From Methylococcaceae bacterium NSP1-2 (lineage in GTDB: Bacteria > Pseudomonadota > Gammaproteobacteria > Methylococcales > Methylomonadaceae), in contig NQJH01000012.1 in the NCBI GenBank assembly GCA_002256685.1, positions 1 to 14,523 on the forward strand: a DNA stretch of 14,523 bases, read 5' to 3'. Shown one piece after another: positions 1-7,558 of this stretch. The translations under genes were made by a program, and so were the position numbers. Under the pieces are notes generated by a model, which was given only the letters and a program-made list of their open reading frames with translations, searched no databases and was not told the origin of the DNA. Position 1 is the first letter of the stretch, and every line of letters begins with the position of its first letter.

Positions 1-321
1 TGCCCTAAACCTCCGCTTGGTTTTACACGCCAATCCTGCTTCCTGCATGATGCGCCCAATGCGCCGACGACTCACGCTATGACCTTGTTTTTTCAGCACG
101 TTCTTAAGACGGCGCGTTCCATAGACTGCACGGTTTTGGGTGAATGCCTTCGTGATGACCGTTTTGAGTTACTTTGCGTGTTTCGCCAGCTTTTGTCCAC
201 GCATAGTACGCGCTACGGCTGACCGACAACACCGAACACAGCCGCCTGACTCCATAGTCCGCACTCTGTTCCAAAATCCATGCGGTCTGAACCATGCTGC
301 TCTGGCAAAGTACGCCGCCGC
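1..321 (-). pseudogene. IS3-family transposase OrfB, N-terminal part, frameshifted
   Basis: This is the N-terminal portion of the catalytic OrfB. In the -1 frame relative to OrfA it reads SGGVLCQSSMVQTAWILEQS, then YGVRRLCSVLSVSRSAYYAW, the usual IS3 OrfB opening. Around 170 the frame breaks: the conserved continuation VITKAFTQNRAVYGTRRLKN, then VLKKQGHSVSRRRIGRIMQE and AGLACKTKRRFR, lies in a different frame and runs to base 1. This is the HTH_21-like region preceding the DDE integrase core, which lies outside the window. With at least one indel the protein cannot be made intact. Confidence 0.75.
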
Positions 322-328
322 TTTTTTT
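322..328 (-). promoter_or_regulatory. A-AAA-AAA slippery heptamer of the IS3 OrfA/OrfB frameshift
   Basis: On the minus strand the OrfA frame reads TTA AAA AAA GCG. A -1 slip here enters the OrfB frame, which is open through to the conserved OrfB opening. The position at the end of the leucine zipper and the heptamer match the programmed -1 frameshift that makes OrfAB transposase in the IS3 family. No stimulatory structure was assessed. Confidence 0.6.
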
Positions 329-581
329 AATAGGTCTCGCTCCTCCGTTAAGTGAGCATTCTCTTTTTTCAACCGCTTTAGCTCATCGTACAAATGTTCA
401 TCCGTTCGCACAGGTTTGTCAGGTTTGGACGGGTGACTGTGCTGATAAACCCAGTTGTACAGCGTATTTTCCTTTACGCCCAACGCTCGCGCTGTCTCTG
501 CCACATTGCTCGATTCGTTCGCTAATTTCACCGCACAACTTTAAATTCTGCACTGTATTTTTGTTTGGCTTGGTTCGTCAT
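322..581 (-). pseudogene. IS3-family transposase OrfA, frameshifted
   Basis: OrfA is the helix-turn-helix DNA-binding subunit of IS3-type transposases. The start at 581 (MTNQAKQKYSAEFK) has a GAGAG ribosome-binding site 7 nt upstream. After about 14 codons the frame runs into TGA. The remainder resumes in another frame at about 531 as AVKLANESSNVAETARALGV, an HTH, then ENTLYNWV. A one-base deletion between 532 and 545 explains this. A charged, leucine-rich segment (LYDELKRLKKENAHLTEERDLLKKAAAYF) resembles the leucine zipper that ends IS3 OrfA proteins. The zero frame continues to 169 past the frameshift site. As it stands, initiation at 581 yields only a short peptide. Confidence 0.75.
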
Positions 582-642
582 ATAAACACTCTCAGGTCTT
601 TTCATTTATTTTATAAAAAAGTGTCCTGTTTAGTGTAGCCAC

Positions 643-750
643 ATCACCATTATCAGTAGTGTGCCATACGCACATAATTCGAACCACATCGAAGTTGGCT
701 TCTGTCTGCGGGGAAATACCTAAGTAGTAAAGAATAGGCTCAGGTATTAT
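643..750 (-). pseudogene. Coding remnant of unknown gene beside the IS
   Basis: The minus strand from a TGA at 751-753 is open and reads, in part, PEPILYYLGISPQTEANFDV then VRIMCVWHTTDNGDVAT, before entering the presumed IS terminus at about 642. The composition looks protein-like rather than random, but there is no start codon at the front and I do not recognise the family. The simplest reading is a fragment of a gene into which the IS inserted. It could also be an open frame by chance. Confidence 0.3.
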
Positions 751-760
751 TCAGTCGGTG

Positions 761-790
761 ACGAGCGGTAGGAAAAACCCTACTGCTCGT
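761..790. terminator. Hairpin downstream of the DUF1963 gene
   Basis: ACGAGCGGTAGG pairs with CCTACTGCTCGT (12 bp with one G-T wobble) around an A-rich loop. It lies 46 nt past the stop of the minus-strand gene ending at 837. On the plus strand it is followed by a weak T-rich stretch (TTGGTTTTGTT). On the minus strand no U-tract follows, so efficiency as a terminator in that direction is uncertain. Confidence 0.45.
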
Positions 791-836
791 TGGTTTTGTT
801 CCCACTCTCTTGATTAGAAACGAGTGTATAAAAAAG

Positions 837-1583
837 CTAACAACAAGCCCACGCAATAGCCAGCTTATCAGGATGCTTTTCACACTGGGTAACATGCGCA
901 ATACCTGAATCACCAAACATATAATCTAAGTTATCTTCCGAATCGAGCTGAAAAATAAGCTTCATTCTATCACCGCAATCAGGACAGTCTGGATACTCAA
1001 TACCTTGTATCCAAGCAGGCCACCCCAGCAATTTATCGCCCGATTTAGGGTAATCTTGTTCATATAATAGCTCTGATTCTGCATCGCTTAATTCAACACC
1101 CAGTTCATCCAGTTCTTCAGGATTGGGATAATCGTCGATTGCTTTCCATCCGACGATAACTTTTTCCTCAAAGGCATTGATGACAGGCGAGCTGTTTAGA
1201 GTTTTTGCAACAAGCTTGGCAGGGTCAAGAATGCGTAGCAACGCGCTATTTGCAAAAGGATAATAAGCATCGCACTCACTGTTTTTATCGGTTTGTTCCA
1301 AGTTTGTACAGTAAAAAACCTGCAATATGCCACCCCCAAATGCTTGTTGAGCCTCTTTGGGTAATTCACTGGCGTTTAATTGCACAAATAACTGCATTTC
1401 TTGGTGGCAACTGCCGCATTTTGGCCATGTTTCATTTTCATTCAATAATGGAATGCCCGAAAATTTAGACGTTAACACTGAACCGGTTTTGTTTTCAACG
1501 ACAGGAAACCAAGCGGTTTTTTTAAAGGCAACAATACGATTCAACAAATGTTGTTCGGCGGATATTTTATTTTTAGTCGTCAT
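837..1583 (-). CDS. DUF1963 (YwqG-like) protein, 248 aa
   Basis: The protein resembles DUF1963/YwqG, a family of unknown biochemical role. Recognisable features are a first Cys pair in WPKCGSCHQEMQLFVQL, a GGGILQVFYCTN strand segment, and a second half with CPDCGDRMKLIFQLDSED followed by the glycine-rich FGDSGIAHVTQC. The duplicated CxxC-(x)n-LxFQL pattern is typical of this family. No signal peptide or membrane segment is expected. An upstream ATG at 1619 would add a Cys/Phe-rich extension without a ribosome-binding site. The ATG at 1583 (MTTKNKIS) has GTGAG 7 nt upstream and is preferred. It is divergent from the TPM gene and no operon partner is visible. The family call is fairly sure; the function is not known. 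Confidence 0.75.
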   Translation of the reverse strand: MTTKNKISAEQHLLNRIVAFKKTAWFPVVENKTGSVLTSKFSGIPLLNENETWPKCGSCHQEMQLFVQLNASELPKEAQQAFGGGILQVFYCTNLEQTDKNSECDAYYPFANSALLRILDPAKLVAKTLNSSPVINAFEEKVIVGWKAIDDYPNPEELDELGVELSDAESELLYEQDYPKSGDKLLGWPAWIQGIEYPDCPDCGDRMKLIFQLDSEDNLDYMFGDSGIAHVTQCEKHPDKLAIAWACC

Positions 1584-1640
1584 GATGATGAAACTCACAA
1601 AGCAGCAAAAGAACGTCATTATAGGAACATAATTATTTTT

Positions 1641-1669
1641 TTGAACAAAAAACTAAGATAAGGTATATC
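1641..1669 (+). promoter_or_regulatory. Candidate sigma-70 promoter for the TPM/Tim44-like unit
   Basis: TTGAAC at 1641-1646 and TATATC at 1664-1669 are separated by exactly 17 nt. Each hexamer matches consensus at 4 of 6 positions. The start would fall about 30 nt before the ATG at 1707, which has AAAGG 7 nt upstream. It is the best promoter-like pair between the divergent genes. Confidence 0.4.
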
Positions 1670-1706
1670 TACGCAACACCAACATCATTCTTTTAAAGGC
1701 GTGCCG

Positions 1707-2260
1707 ATGAAAAAATTTACTCATCCTGATTTTCAAACCCAACTGGGCAAACTTATTGCTGAGCTTGAACAGGCTTCACAAATTGAAGTGGTCGTTATTA
1801 TTAAACAAAATTCGGGTAATTATGAGGATGTGCCGTTAGGTTTGGGGGCTATGTTGAGTATGTTGACGTTCAGTTATTTAGTGCTGGTGAATACCCGCTT
1901 TGATGATTATCTGATTTTTTTTGCCACGCTGTTAGCGTTTGGATTAGGGGTATTATTGGGGGTGTTGTTGCCGTTTATGCAGCGACTTTTAGCGGGAAAA
2001 AAACGCAAACAGCGCAATTGCATCATACCAGTACCAAAATAGCGACGTTAATTTATATCTCTTTATTAGAAAAAATGGTTTATGTGGTTGCCGATAGAGG
2101 GGCGCAGATGGCAATTCCAGAGGAAGAATGGCAAAAAATAACCACGAATTTAGAAAATATTTTTAAAGCTAAAAATACCCCTGAGGCATTGTTAATCGAA
2201 TTAAAAAAATGTAAAGAGACTTTTCATCGTTACATTCCTGCTTTGGATTGCTGGGCTTAA
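1707..2260 (+). CDS. TPM-domain membrane protein, interrupted by a -1 frameshift
   Basis: Two overlapping frames together make one TPM_phosphatase-type protein of about 184 aa. Frame one (1707-2003, 99 codons) gives an N-terminal domain with QIEVVVIIKQNSGNYEDVPL and two membrane segments (about residues 44-61 and 68-91). It would otherwise stop at TAG 2040-2042. The -1 frame from 2003 gives TQTAQLHHTSTK, then IATLIYISLLEKMVYVVADR, PEEEWQKI and a KCKETFHRYIP tail, the conserved second half of the family. Start choice: ATG 1707 follows AAAGGCGTGCC; the GTG at 1701 is too close to that site. The switch lies exactly on an A-AAA-AAA run, so it may be a sequencing error, a mutation, or a slippage-dependent product. 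The gene overlaps the start of the next gene, with which it probably forms an operon. Enzymatic activity in this family is not established for this protein. Confidence 0.65.
1997..2003 (+). promoter_or_regulatory. A-AAA-AAA heptamer at the TPM-gene frame switch
   Basis: In the zero frame the sequence reads GGA AAA AAA CGC, so the seven A residues are in the X-XXY-YYZ phase used for -1 slippage. A -1 step here (next codon ACG at 2003) joins the two conserved halves of the TPM protein with no residue missing. No Shine-Dalgarno-like stimulator is seen 10-14 nt upstream and no strong stem-loop directly downstream. An eighth A would also restore the frame, so a homopolymer error or mutation is an equally good explanation. 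Confidence 0.45.
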
Positions 2261-3744
2261 TTATATTTTCAATACAGGATGTTCAAGCGCGTTTTGGCGG
2301 TGGACATTCTAGCTCTTCACATTCCAGTTCCTCACATTCAAGTAGCCATTCATCTTCACACAGTAGTTATTCGTCCTCTTCATGGGGCAGTCATTCTTCC
2401 AGTTCTTCATCTAGCAGTGATGGTATTGGTTTTTTTGTCATGCTTATATTAATCATCTGTGTTTTATATATTGTCTGGGCAATCTATCGAAATCAACCCA
2501 CAATTATTATTAACAAAAGCCCAGTAGATTATTTTGATGAAAAGCAATTAATTGTCTTTAAAGAACGAGACCCTAATTTTTCGCGTATCGTGTTCTTAGA
2601 TTTTGTGCATTTACTTTATGTTAAATATTATAGTTATTATGGCAAAAAAGACTTTGATTATTTAACGCCTTATTTAAGTGATACCGTACAGCACGATAAA
2701 ACGCTGGATTTATTAATTGGTCAGCAAGTCATTATTATTAGTGAAATTGTCATTAATTCAGTGCGTTTATTTTCAATCACCCGCACTGCTGATGAAGATA
2801 GAATCGGCGTAGAAATTGAATCCAATTACACCGTGCATCCTGCTTTTCATACCGAAGCATCAGGTAAACAACATACCCGTTATGCGCGGTCTGAACGTTG
2901 GTTTTTTCAGCGTAAAAAATCTTTACAGTCTTTGCCGCCTGAAAAAATGCAAGCTTTAAGTTGCCCGTCTTGTGGGGCGGCGGCGCATTTTACCGATGCG
3001 GGTGAATGTAAAAGTTGCAAAACGGTGATTATCAAAGGACAACAGCAATGGTATGTAAAAGACCGTGTGGTATTAAATCAATCAGTATTAAATTCGGGTG
3101 ATTTGGTCGCTTACGCTGAAGAGCAAGGTACGAACTTACCCACTTTAAGTAGCCCAACGCTATTGCAGGAAATAGCCGCTTTTGAAAAACAACGCACTAT
3201 TGTTTGGTCTGATTATTGGAATACTTTCAAACAACAAATTGTACAGCCTTATTTTTTAGAATTAAATGCCGCTTGGACAAATCACAATTTAACTAAAGTT
3301 CGTCATTTAATCTCTGATCGTTTATATGATGCCAATAGTTTTTGGATGGAGTTATATAGCCACTATCGTTTTAATAATCGCTTAGATGATTTGAAAATTC
3401 AGGATATTCAATTGGTTAAAATCGAATTAGATAAATATTATGAAACTATTACTGTCCGCGTGTTCGCTTCTTGTTTTGATTATACCGAAGACAGTAATAA
3501 AAAAATAATTGCTGGCTCAAATAAAAAACGCCGTGCTTATAGTGAATATTGGACATTTGCGCGGCGGGCGGGTGTGGAACAAAATGAAACTGGATTTGAT
3601 TTAAACTCGTGTCCACAATGTGGCGCACACGCTGATAAAATGGGGCAAAGTGCAATCTGCGAATATTGCGGTTCTAAAATTAGTACGGGGCAGTTTTCGT
3701 GGGTATTGTTTTTAATTACGCAAGATGAAAATTATCGTGGATAA
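2248..3744 (+). CDS. Ser/His-rich membrane protein with two Tim44-like regions and two zinc ribbons
   Basis: About 498 aa. In order: a short hydrophobic start (LLGLIIFSI) ending in a signal-like DVQA-RFGGG; a low-complexity Ser/His tract (about 20-57); one membrane segment (about 61-80, FFVMLILIICVLYIVWAIY); a first Tim44-like alpha/beta region (about 95-230); a zinc ribbon C239-C242/C254-C257; a second Tim44-like region (about 300-450); and a zinc ribbon C455-C458/C471-C474. Tim44-like domains (PF04280) occur in membrane-associated proteins that often accompany TPM proteins, as here. The role is unknown; a membrane-anchored assembly or import-like job is only a guess. The first usable start in frame is TTG 2248, which overlaps the upstream stop by 13 nt and lacks a good ribosome-binding site and a basic n-region, so the N-terminus is doubtful. 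A perfect palindrome follows the stop. Confidence 0.7.
   Translation: MLGLIIFSIQDVQARFGGGHSSSSHSSSSHSSSHSSSHSSYSSSSWGSHSSSSSSSSDGIGFFVMLILIICVLYIVWAIYRNQPTIIINKSPVDYFDEKQLIVFKERDPNFSRIVFLDFVHLLYVKYYSYYGKKDFDYLTPYLSDTVQHDKTLDLLIGQQVIIISEIVINSVRLFSITRTADEDRIGVEIESNYTVHPAFHTEASGKQHTRYARSERWFFQRKKSLQSLPPEKMQALSCPSCGAAAHFTDAGECKSCKTVIIKGQQQWYVKDRVVLNQSVLNSGDLVAYAEEQGTNLPTLSSPTLLQEIAAFEKQRTIVWSDYWNTFKQQIVQPYFLELNAAWTNHNLTKVRHLISDRLYDANSFWMELYSHYRFNNRLDDLKIQDIQLVKIELDKYYETITVRVFASCFDYTEDSNKKIIAGSNKKRRAYSEYWTFARRAGVEQNETGFDLNSCPQCGAHADKMGQSAICEYCGSKISTGQFSWVLFLITQDENYRG
2305..2420 (+). repeat. Ser/His-coding low-complexity tract
   Basis: Imperfect repeats of TCT/TCA/AGT serine codons interspersed with CAT/CAC encode runs such as HSSSSHSSSSHSSSHSSSH. 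This is inside the Tim44-like gene, between the signal-like start and the membrane segment. Such tracts can change length by slippage and can bind metal through histidines; both are inferences. Confidence 0.6.
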
Positions 3745-3752
3745 TTCATGGG

Positions 3753-3785
3753 ACAGATAACATCCCTTAAAGGGATGTTATCTGT
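3753..3785. terminator. Perfect 16-bp palindrome between convergent genes
   Basis: ACAGATAACATCCCTT and its exact reverse complement flank one central A. It sits 8 nt after the stop of the plus-strand Tim44-like gene and 14 nt after the stop of minus-strand sbcC, the expected position for a bidirectional terminator. Neither side has a clear run of T, so it may instead work with Rho or as an RNA-end stabiliser. Confidence 0.6.
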
Positions 3786-3799
3786 AACAAACTATTAAT

Positions 3800-6700
3800 T
3801 TAATATCCGCCCACAATCGTCACTGTACTTTTACCGCCGCCTTGTTTTTCTACCACTACTTTCGCGCCGATACGTTCTACCAAAATCGGCACATGAGAAA
3901 TTACACCGACTTTTCTGCCCAAAGCTTGCAGAGTGTCTAAACTGGCAATAGCAATATCTAAGGTTTCAGGGTCGAGACTGCCAAAACCTTCATCAATAAA
4001 CAGCGATTCGACTTGGGTTTTATTCGATGACAGCGAGGCTAAGCCTAATGCGAGTGCCAGCGACACTAAAAAGCTTTCGCCGCCTGATAAGCTGTGGACG
4101 CTACGCACGTCATCTGCCATGTCTCTATCAATAATCTGTAATTCTAAATCACTGTTGGGAACGCGCTGTAAGGCGTAGCGTTTAGCAAAGTCGGCTAGGT
4201 GTTTGTTGCTGTGCGTTAGTAAAGCTTCCAGTGTTAGGCTTTGAGCGAAGACACGGAATTTCGCGCCTGTGCTGGAACCGATTAACTCATTCAAACTTTG
4301 CCATTGCTCCCATCGGTGGCGTTGTTTATCCAAATCAGCTTTAAGATGGCTACTACTGGCGATTTTTTTGTCGTCTTCGCGTAGTTGAAATTCACATTCT
4401 TGTTTGTGTTCGTTTAGCGATTGTTTTTGTTGTTGCAACTGTGTCGCTGTTTGCGTGGCGGTGTCTTCCGTAATTTCAACAGCTTGGCTTTCATGGTGTT
4501 TACGGTCATCGGTTTTAACATTCAGCAATGCGGTGGCGGCTTGCAGAGCTTTGTCCAATTGTTCAATGTAGGCTTTCTGCTCGGTTAGCCAGTTTTCATC
4601 TTGTTGCAATAACTCGCTTAACTGCTCACGATTGATGGCTAGGCGTTCTAAGGCGTGGTTAATCGTGGCTAAGGCTATTTGTAACACATCAGCGCGGCGG
4701 GTAGTTTCAGTTTGCCAGTGTTGTTGTTGGCTTTTTTGGGTGGCAAGTTCAGTGGTTGCTGTATTAACAGAGTTGCTGGCTTGTTGTTGAGCGGCTTTTG
4801 CTTCACTCACTTGTTGATTAAGGTTTTGTTCGATAATGTCTGCTGTCACTGGGCGATTAAAATCGTCCCCACAATCATAATTGGCAATAAGTGTTTCACG
4901 TTCACGGGTGAGGCTTTGTTGTTGCTTGGTTTCGTGTTGAATGACGGCTTGTTTAAGCGTGAGCTGTTGCTGATATTGGCTAAAATTTTGTGCGGCAAGT
5001 TGTGCTTGTTGCTCAATCGTTGCTAGGTTTTTGCTAACTGTTTCTAGCTGTTGTTTGTTTTGCTTGAATTCTTGTACTTTTTTACTAAGTGAGGAAGGCG
5101 ATGCGAGATAATTTTGCCAATCTGCCAACTGCTCACAGGGTACAGATAATGCTTCGACAATATCGTTCAGTTGCTTTTCTAAGCGGTCAATATTGGCAAG
5201 ATGGGCGCGTAACTCCGCTTTATTCTGCGCGTGTTGTTTATCCAGCGCGGCGTATTCGCTGGTTAAACTATCGTGTTGTTGCTTGCTGGTATCATAAGAA
5301 AGTTGCGCGGTTTTTAACTGTTGTTGCAAGGCTAACGCGGCTTTTTCTTGTTGTTTGATGTGGTCTATGTCAACGGTAACGCGCTCATGCTGTTGCTTAA
5401 GTAACGGCAATAATTGCTCATCATTTAATGCCACAGGTGGTTTATTATCCCAAGCCAAATCATTCCATTCGCTGTTCAGCGTGTGAGTTTTTTCTTGCGC
5501 CAATAGTATTTTATTGTTCAGTTCGGTGGCTTTAGTTTTCTCTTGGTCAATCAGTTGGTAAGCATTGGTAATGGCTTTAATCAGCGCGGCTTTTTCAGAG
5601 TCAAGTTCGTTGACGCGCTGTTGTTGTGCGTGAGTATATTCATTGCCCAACTGCACAGCGTGAGTTTGCCACGGATGTTCCAACGCACCGCACACAGGGC
5701 AGGGCTGGTCTTTGATTAACAACTGCCGTAGTTGCTCAGCATCTTTATGGCGGGTGGCTTCAATCAGTGCTAGGGCTTTTTTGGCTTCTTCTAGGCTGAT
5801 GTTGTTGAGAGCTTGCTGTTGATTGAGTCGGTCAAGTTGTGAGCTGGCGGTTTCTATGGTTTGCTGGGTGGCTAGTAATAGCGGTAAATCTTGTTTTATC
5901 GCTTGCTGCAATTCTTGGGAGTTAGTTACCAATAACAAAGCGTGCTTGATATGCTCGCCTTCTGCTTCAAGTACTTCTCTTGTTGTGTGCAACTGGCTTG
6001 TTGGAATGCTTTCATCATCCCAACCTACTTGTTTTTTAATATCCTCAAGTTTAACTTGCTGAACGTCCAAAACTTGTTTTTTAGCATCCATGTCAATCTG
6101 TAATACATTCAAACGGTGCTGATCTTTATTCACCGTCGCCTTGATTTGCTCAGCCGCTTTGAATTCATCCTCTCTTTGTTTGATGCCCGCCGAATACCGA
6201 TTAAGCTCGCTTTCCCAATGTGTCCAATCTGCGGCAAGTGCTTGTAAATCTTGATGTTTTTCTAGCCAATCCGTTAGCTGCCCTGCTAAATCGTTTTGTT
6301 CAGTTTGCTGTTTTAGCAGTGCGTTCTGCTCTTGTTGTGCGGCGATTAACGCAGCATTAAGTTGTTTTTCGTCCGCGATAAAACCGTTAAGCGTGGTCTG
6401 CACTATCTCAAACCGCGTATCCAAAGCGCGAATAGTTTTTAATACGGGTTGGGCTTGCTGTTGCTTGGTTTCAGCGGCGTACAAATAGCCAGCTTGCGCA
6501 GTCAACTGTTGAGTCGCAGTATTCAGTTTTATTTCCGTAGCTACCAGACATTCACCAGCCGTTTTTAACTTTCCCTCTGCATCAATAAAATCCGCCTGAG
6601 CAGTTTGATAATGGCTTAACAACGGGCGTAATGGTTCAGCAGTTTCGACTTGTTTAACCCGCGCTCGTAATGGTTCGCTGGCATTCCATGCTTGTGAACT

Positions 6701-7558
6701 TTCAGTTAATGCGGCAGTGGCAATTCTTTCAGCGGCTAGGCGTTTTTTCAGTTCCGCATACCAATCGATGATTTTTTGATTATCGACGATTTGTTTATTC
6801 AACTCGCTCACCGACACAGTGAATAAATCACGCTGTTGTTCTAATGCTTGACGCGCTGAGGTATCGAGTGGAATTTGATTTTCCATCAAGCCACTAATAC
6901 GGTCTAGTGCCTCTTTTTCCAATTTAGCCCGTTCAAACGCAGCTTTGGAAATTTCTGAATACAATTCCGTTCCCGTAATGCGTTCCAATAAACTGGAACG
7001 CTCATCTTTTTTAGCTTTTAAAAACGCGGCAAAATCGCCTTGTGCCAATAACACCGAACGGCGAAATTGATCAAAATTCAAATCAATTAAGTCGCTGATA
7101 GCGTCCAAGGTGCTGGTTTTAGTTTGCCCAATACGTTGCCCGCTGTTGATATGACTGAGCGATATTTCTTGTGCTTGTAATTTACCGCTGGCTTTGCCTC
7201 TGGCTTTACTGACTTGCCAACGCGCTCGATACGATTGTTTATCTTTGCCAATAAAATCCACTTCAGCAAACGCGTGACTTGCACCACGGCGCAAAATCGA
7301 GCGTACATCATTGTGTTTTACGCGCTGATTTTCATCTTCGTCTTTATGACCAACCGCAAAACCAACACCATCGGGCAAGCGCGGTATTTTGTCATACAAC
7401 GCTAAACACAAAGCGTCCAAAATGGTACTTTTACCCGCGCCTGTTTGCCCTGTAATGGCAAATAAGCCCGCTGTTTGTAACGCGCCTTCGTTCAATAAAA
7501 TTTCAAATTCATCGGCGAGACTGGCAAGATTTTTACCGCGTATGGCTAAAATGCGCAT
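3800..7558 (-). CDS. sbcC: SbcC, RAD50-like ATPase subunit of the SbcCD nuclease
   Basis: SbcC is the SMC-like ATPase that, with SbcD, opens and cuts hairpins and protein-blocked DNA ends during repair. At 1252 aa it is longer than E. coli SbcC (about 1048), the difference lying in the Gln-rich coiled coils. Visible motifs: Walker A GQTGAGKST (37-45); Q-loop region SVLLAQGDFAAFLKAKKDE (about 168-187); long coiled coil; zinc hook CPVCG (C620, C623) almost exactly mid-protein; second coiled coil; ABC signature LSGGES (about 1153-1158); Walker B and D-loop LFIDEGFGSLD (about 1183-1193); H-loop VISHVP (about 1221). Its ATG overlaps the sbcD stop as TAATG, with GGGAGA 7 nt upstream, so the two are translationally coupled. 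All catalytic motifs are intact. The identification is secure. Confidence 0.97.
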   Translation of the reverse strand: MRILAIRGKNLASLADEFEILLNEGALQTAGLFAITGQTGAGKSTILDALCLALYDKIPRLPDGVGFAVGHKDEDENQRVKHNDVRSILRRGASHAFAEVDFIGKDKQSYRARWQVSKARGKASGKLQAQEISLSHINSGQRIGQTKTSTLDAISDLIDLNFDQFRRSVLLAQGDFAAFLKAKKDERSSLLERITGTELYSEISKAAFERAKLEKEALDRISGLMENQIPLDTSARQALEQQRDLFTVSVSELNKQIVDNQKIIDWYAELKKRLAAERIATAALTESSQAWNASEPLRARVKQVETAEPLRPLLSHYQTAQADFIDAEGKLKTAGECLVATEIKLNTATQQLTAQAGYLYAAETKQQQAQPVLKTIRALDTRFEIVQTTLNGFIADEKQLNAALIAAQQEQNALLKQQTEQNDLAGQLTDWLEKHQDLQALAADWTHWESELNRYSAGIKQREDEFKAAEQIKATVNKDQHRLNVLQIDMDAKKQVLDVQQVKLEDIKKQVGWDDESIPTSQLHTTREVLEAEGEHIKHALLLVTNSQELQQAIKQDLPLLLATQQTIETASSQLDRLNQQQALNNISLEEAKKALALIEATRHKDAEQLRQLLIKDQPCPVCGALEHPWQTHAVQLGNEYTHAQQQRVNELDSEKAALIKAITNAYQLIDQEKTKATELNNKILLAQEKTHTLNSEWNDLAWDNKPPVALNDEQLLPLLKQQHERVTVDIDHIKQQEKAALALQQQLKTAQLSYDTSKQQHDSLTSEYAALDKQHAQNKAELRAHLANIDRLEKQLNDIVEALSVPCEQLADWQNYLASPSSLSKKVQEFKQNKQQLETVSKNLATIEQQAQLAAQNFSQYQQQLTLKQAVIQHETKQQQSLTRERETLIANYDCGDDFNRPVTADIIEQNLNQQVSEAKAAQQQASNSVNTATTELATQKSQQQHWQTETTRRADVLQIALATINHALERLAINREQLSELLQQDENWLTEQKAYIEQLDKALQAATALLNVKTDDRKHHESQAVEITEDTATQTATQLQQQKQSLNEHKQECEFQLREDDKKIASSSHLKADLDKQRHRWEQWQSLNELIGSSTGAKFRVFAQSLTLEALLTHSNKHLADFAKRYALQRVPNSDLELQIIDRDMADDVRSVHSLSGGESFLVSLALALGLASLSSNKTQVESLFIDEGFGSLDPETLDIAIASLDTLQALGRKVGVISHVPILVERIGAKVVVEKQGGGKSTVTIVGGY

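Larger units (their letters stand above)
1..642 (-). mobile_element. IS3-family insertion sequence, partial and degraded
   Basis: The minus strand carries an IS3-type two-gene transposase (OrfA then OrfB) running off the left edge, so only the orfA-proximal end is present. The terminus is placed near 642, where the minus strand reads TGGCTACACTAAACAGGACA just upstream of orfA. This is inferred from position and the TG start; the opposite terminal repeat is outside the window. Two frame disruptions in addition to the expected programmed one indicate the copy is dead. The exact boundary and target duplication cannot be established here. Confidence 0.75.

Noticed and set aside
1..642. Active insertion sequence
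   Set aside because: OrfA is broken near 532-545 and OrfB near 170, so transposase cannot be made from this copy unless these are sequencing errors.
1205..1632. Plus-strand open frames of 87 and 91 codons opposite the DUF1963 gene
   Set aside because: They are antisense to a recognisable domain protein, with no family resemblance or ribosome-binding site of note.
2018..2260. A separate 80-aa gene starting at TTG 2018
   Set aside because: There is no ribosome-binding site and the sequence is the second half of the TPM domain beginning in frame at 2003; better treated as the continuation of the upstream gene.
2305..2420. CRISPR-like or tandem DNA repeat
   Set aside because: The repetition is irregular and explained by Ser/His codon runs inside a reading frame; there are no spacers.
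7214..7405. Plus-strand open frames of 60-105 codons within 3933-7595
   Set aside because: They lie opposite sbcC/sbcD, whose motifs are intact along the whole length; they show no recognisable domain and are shadows of the coding strand.
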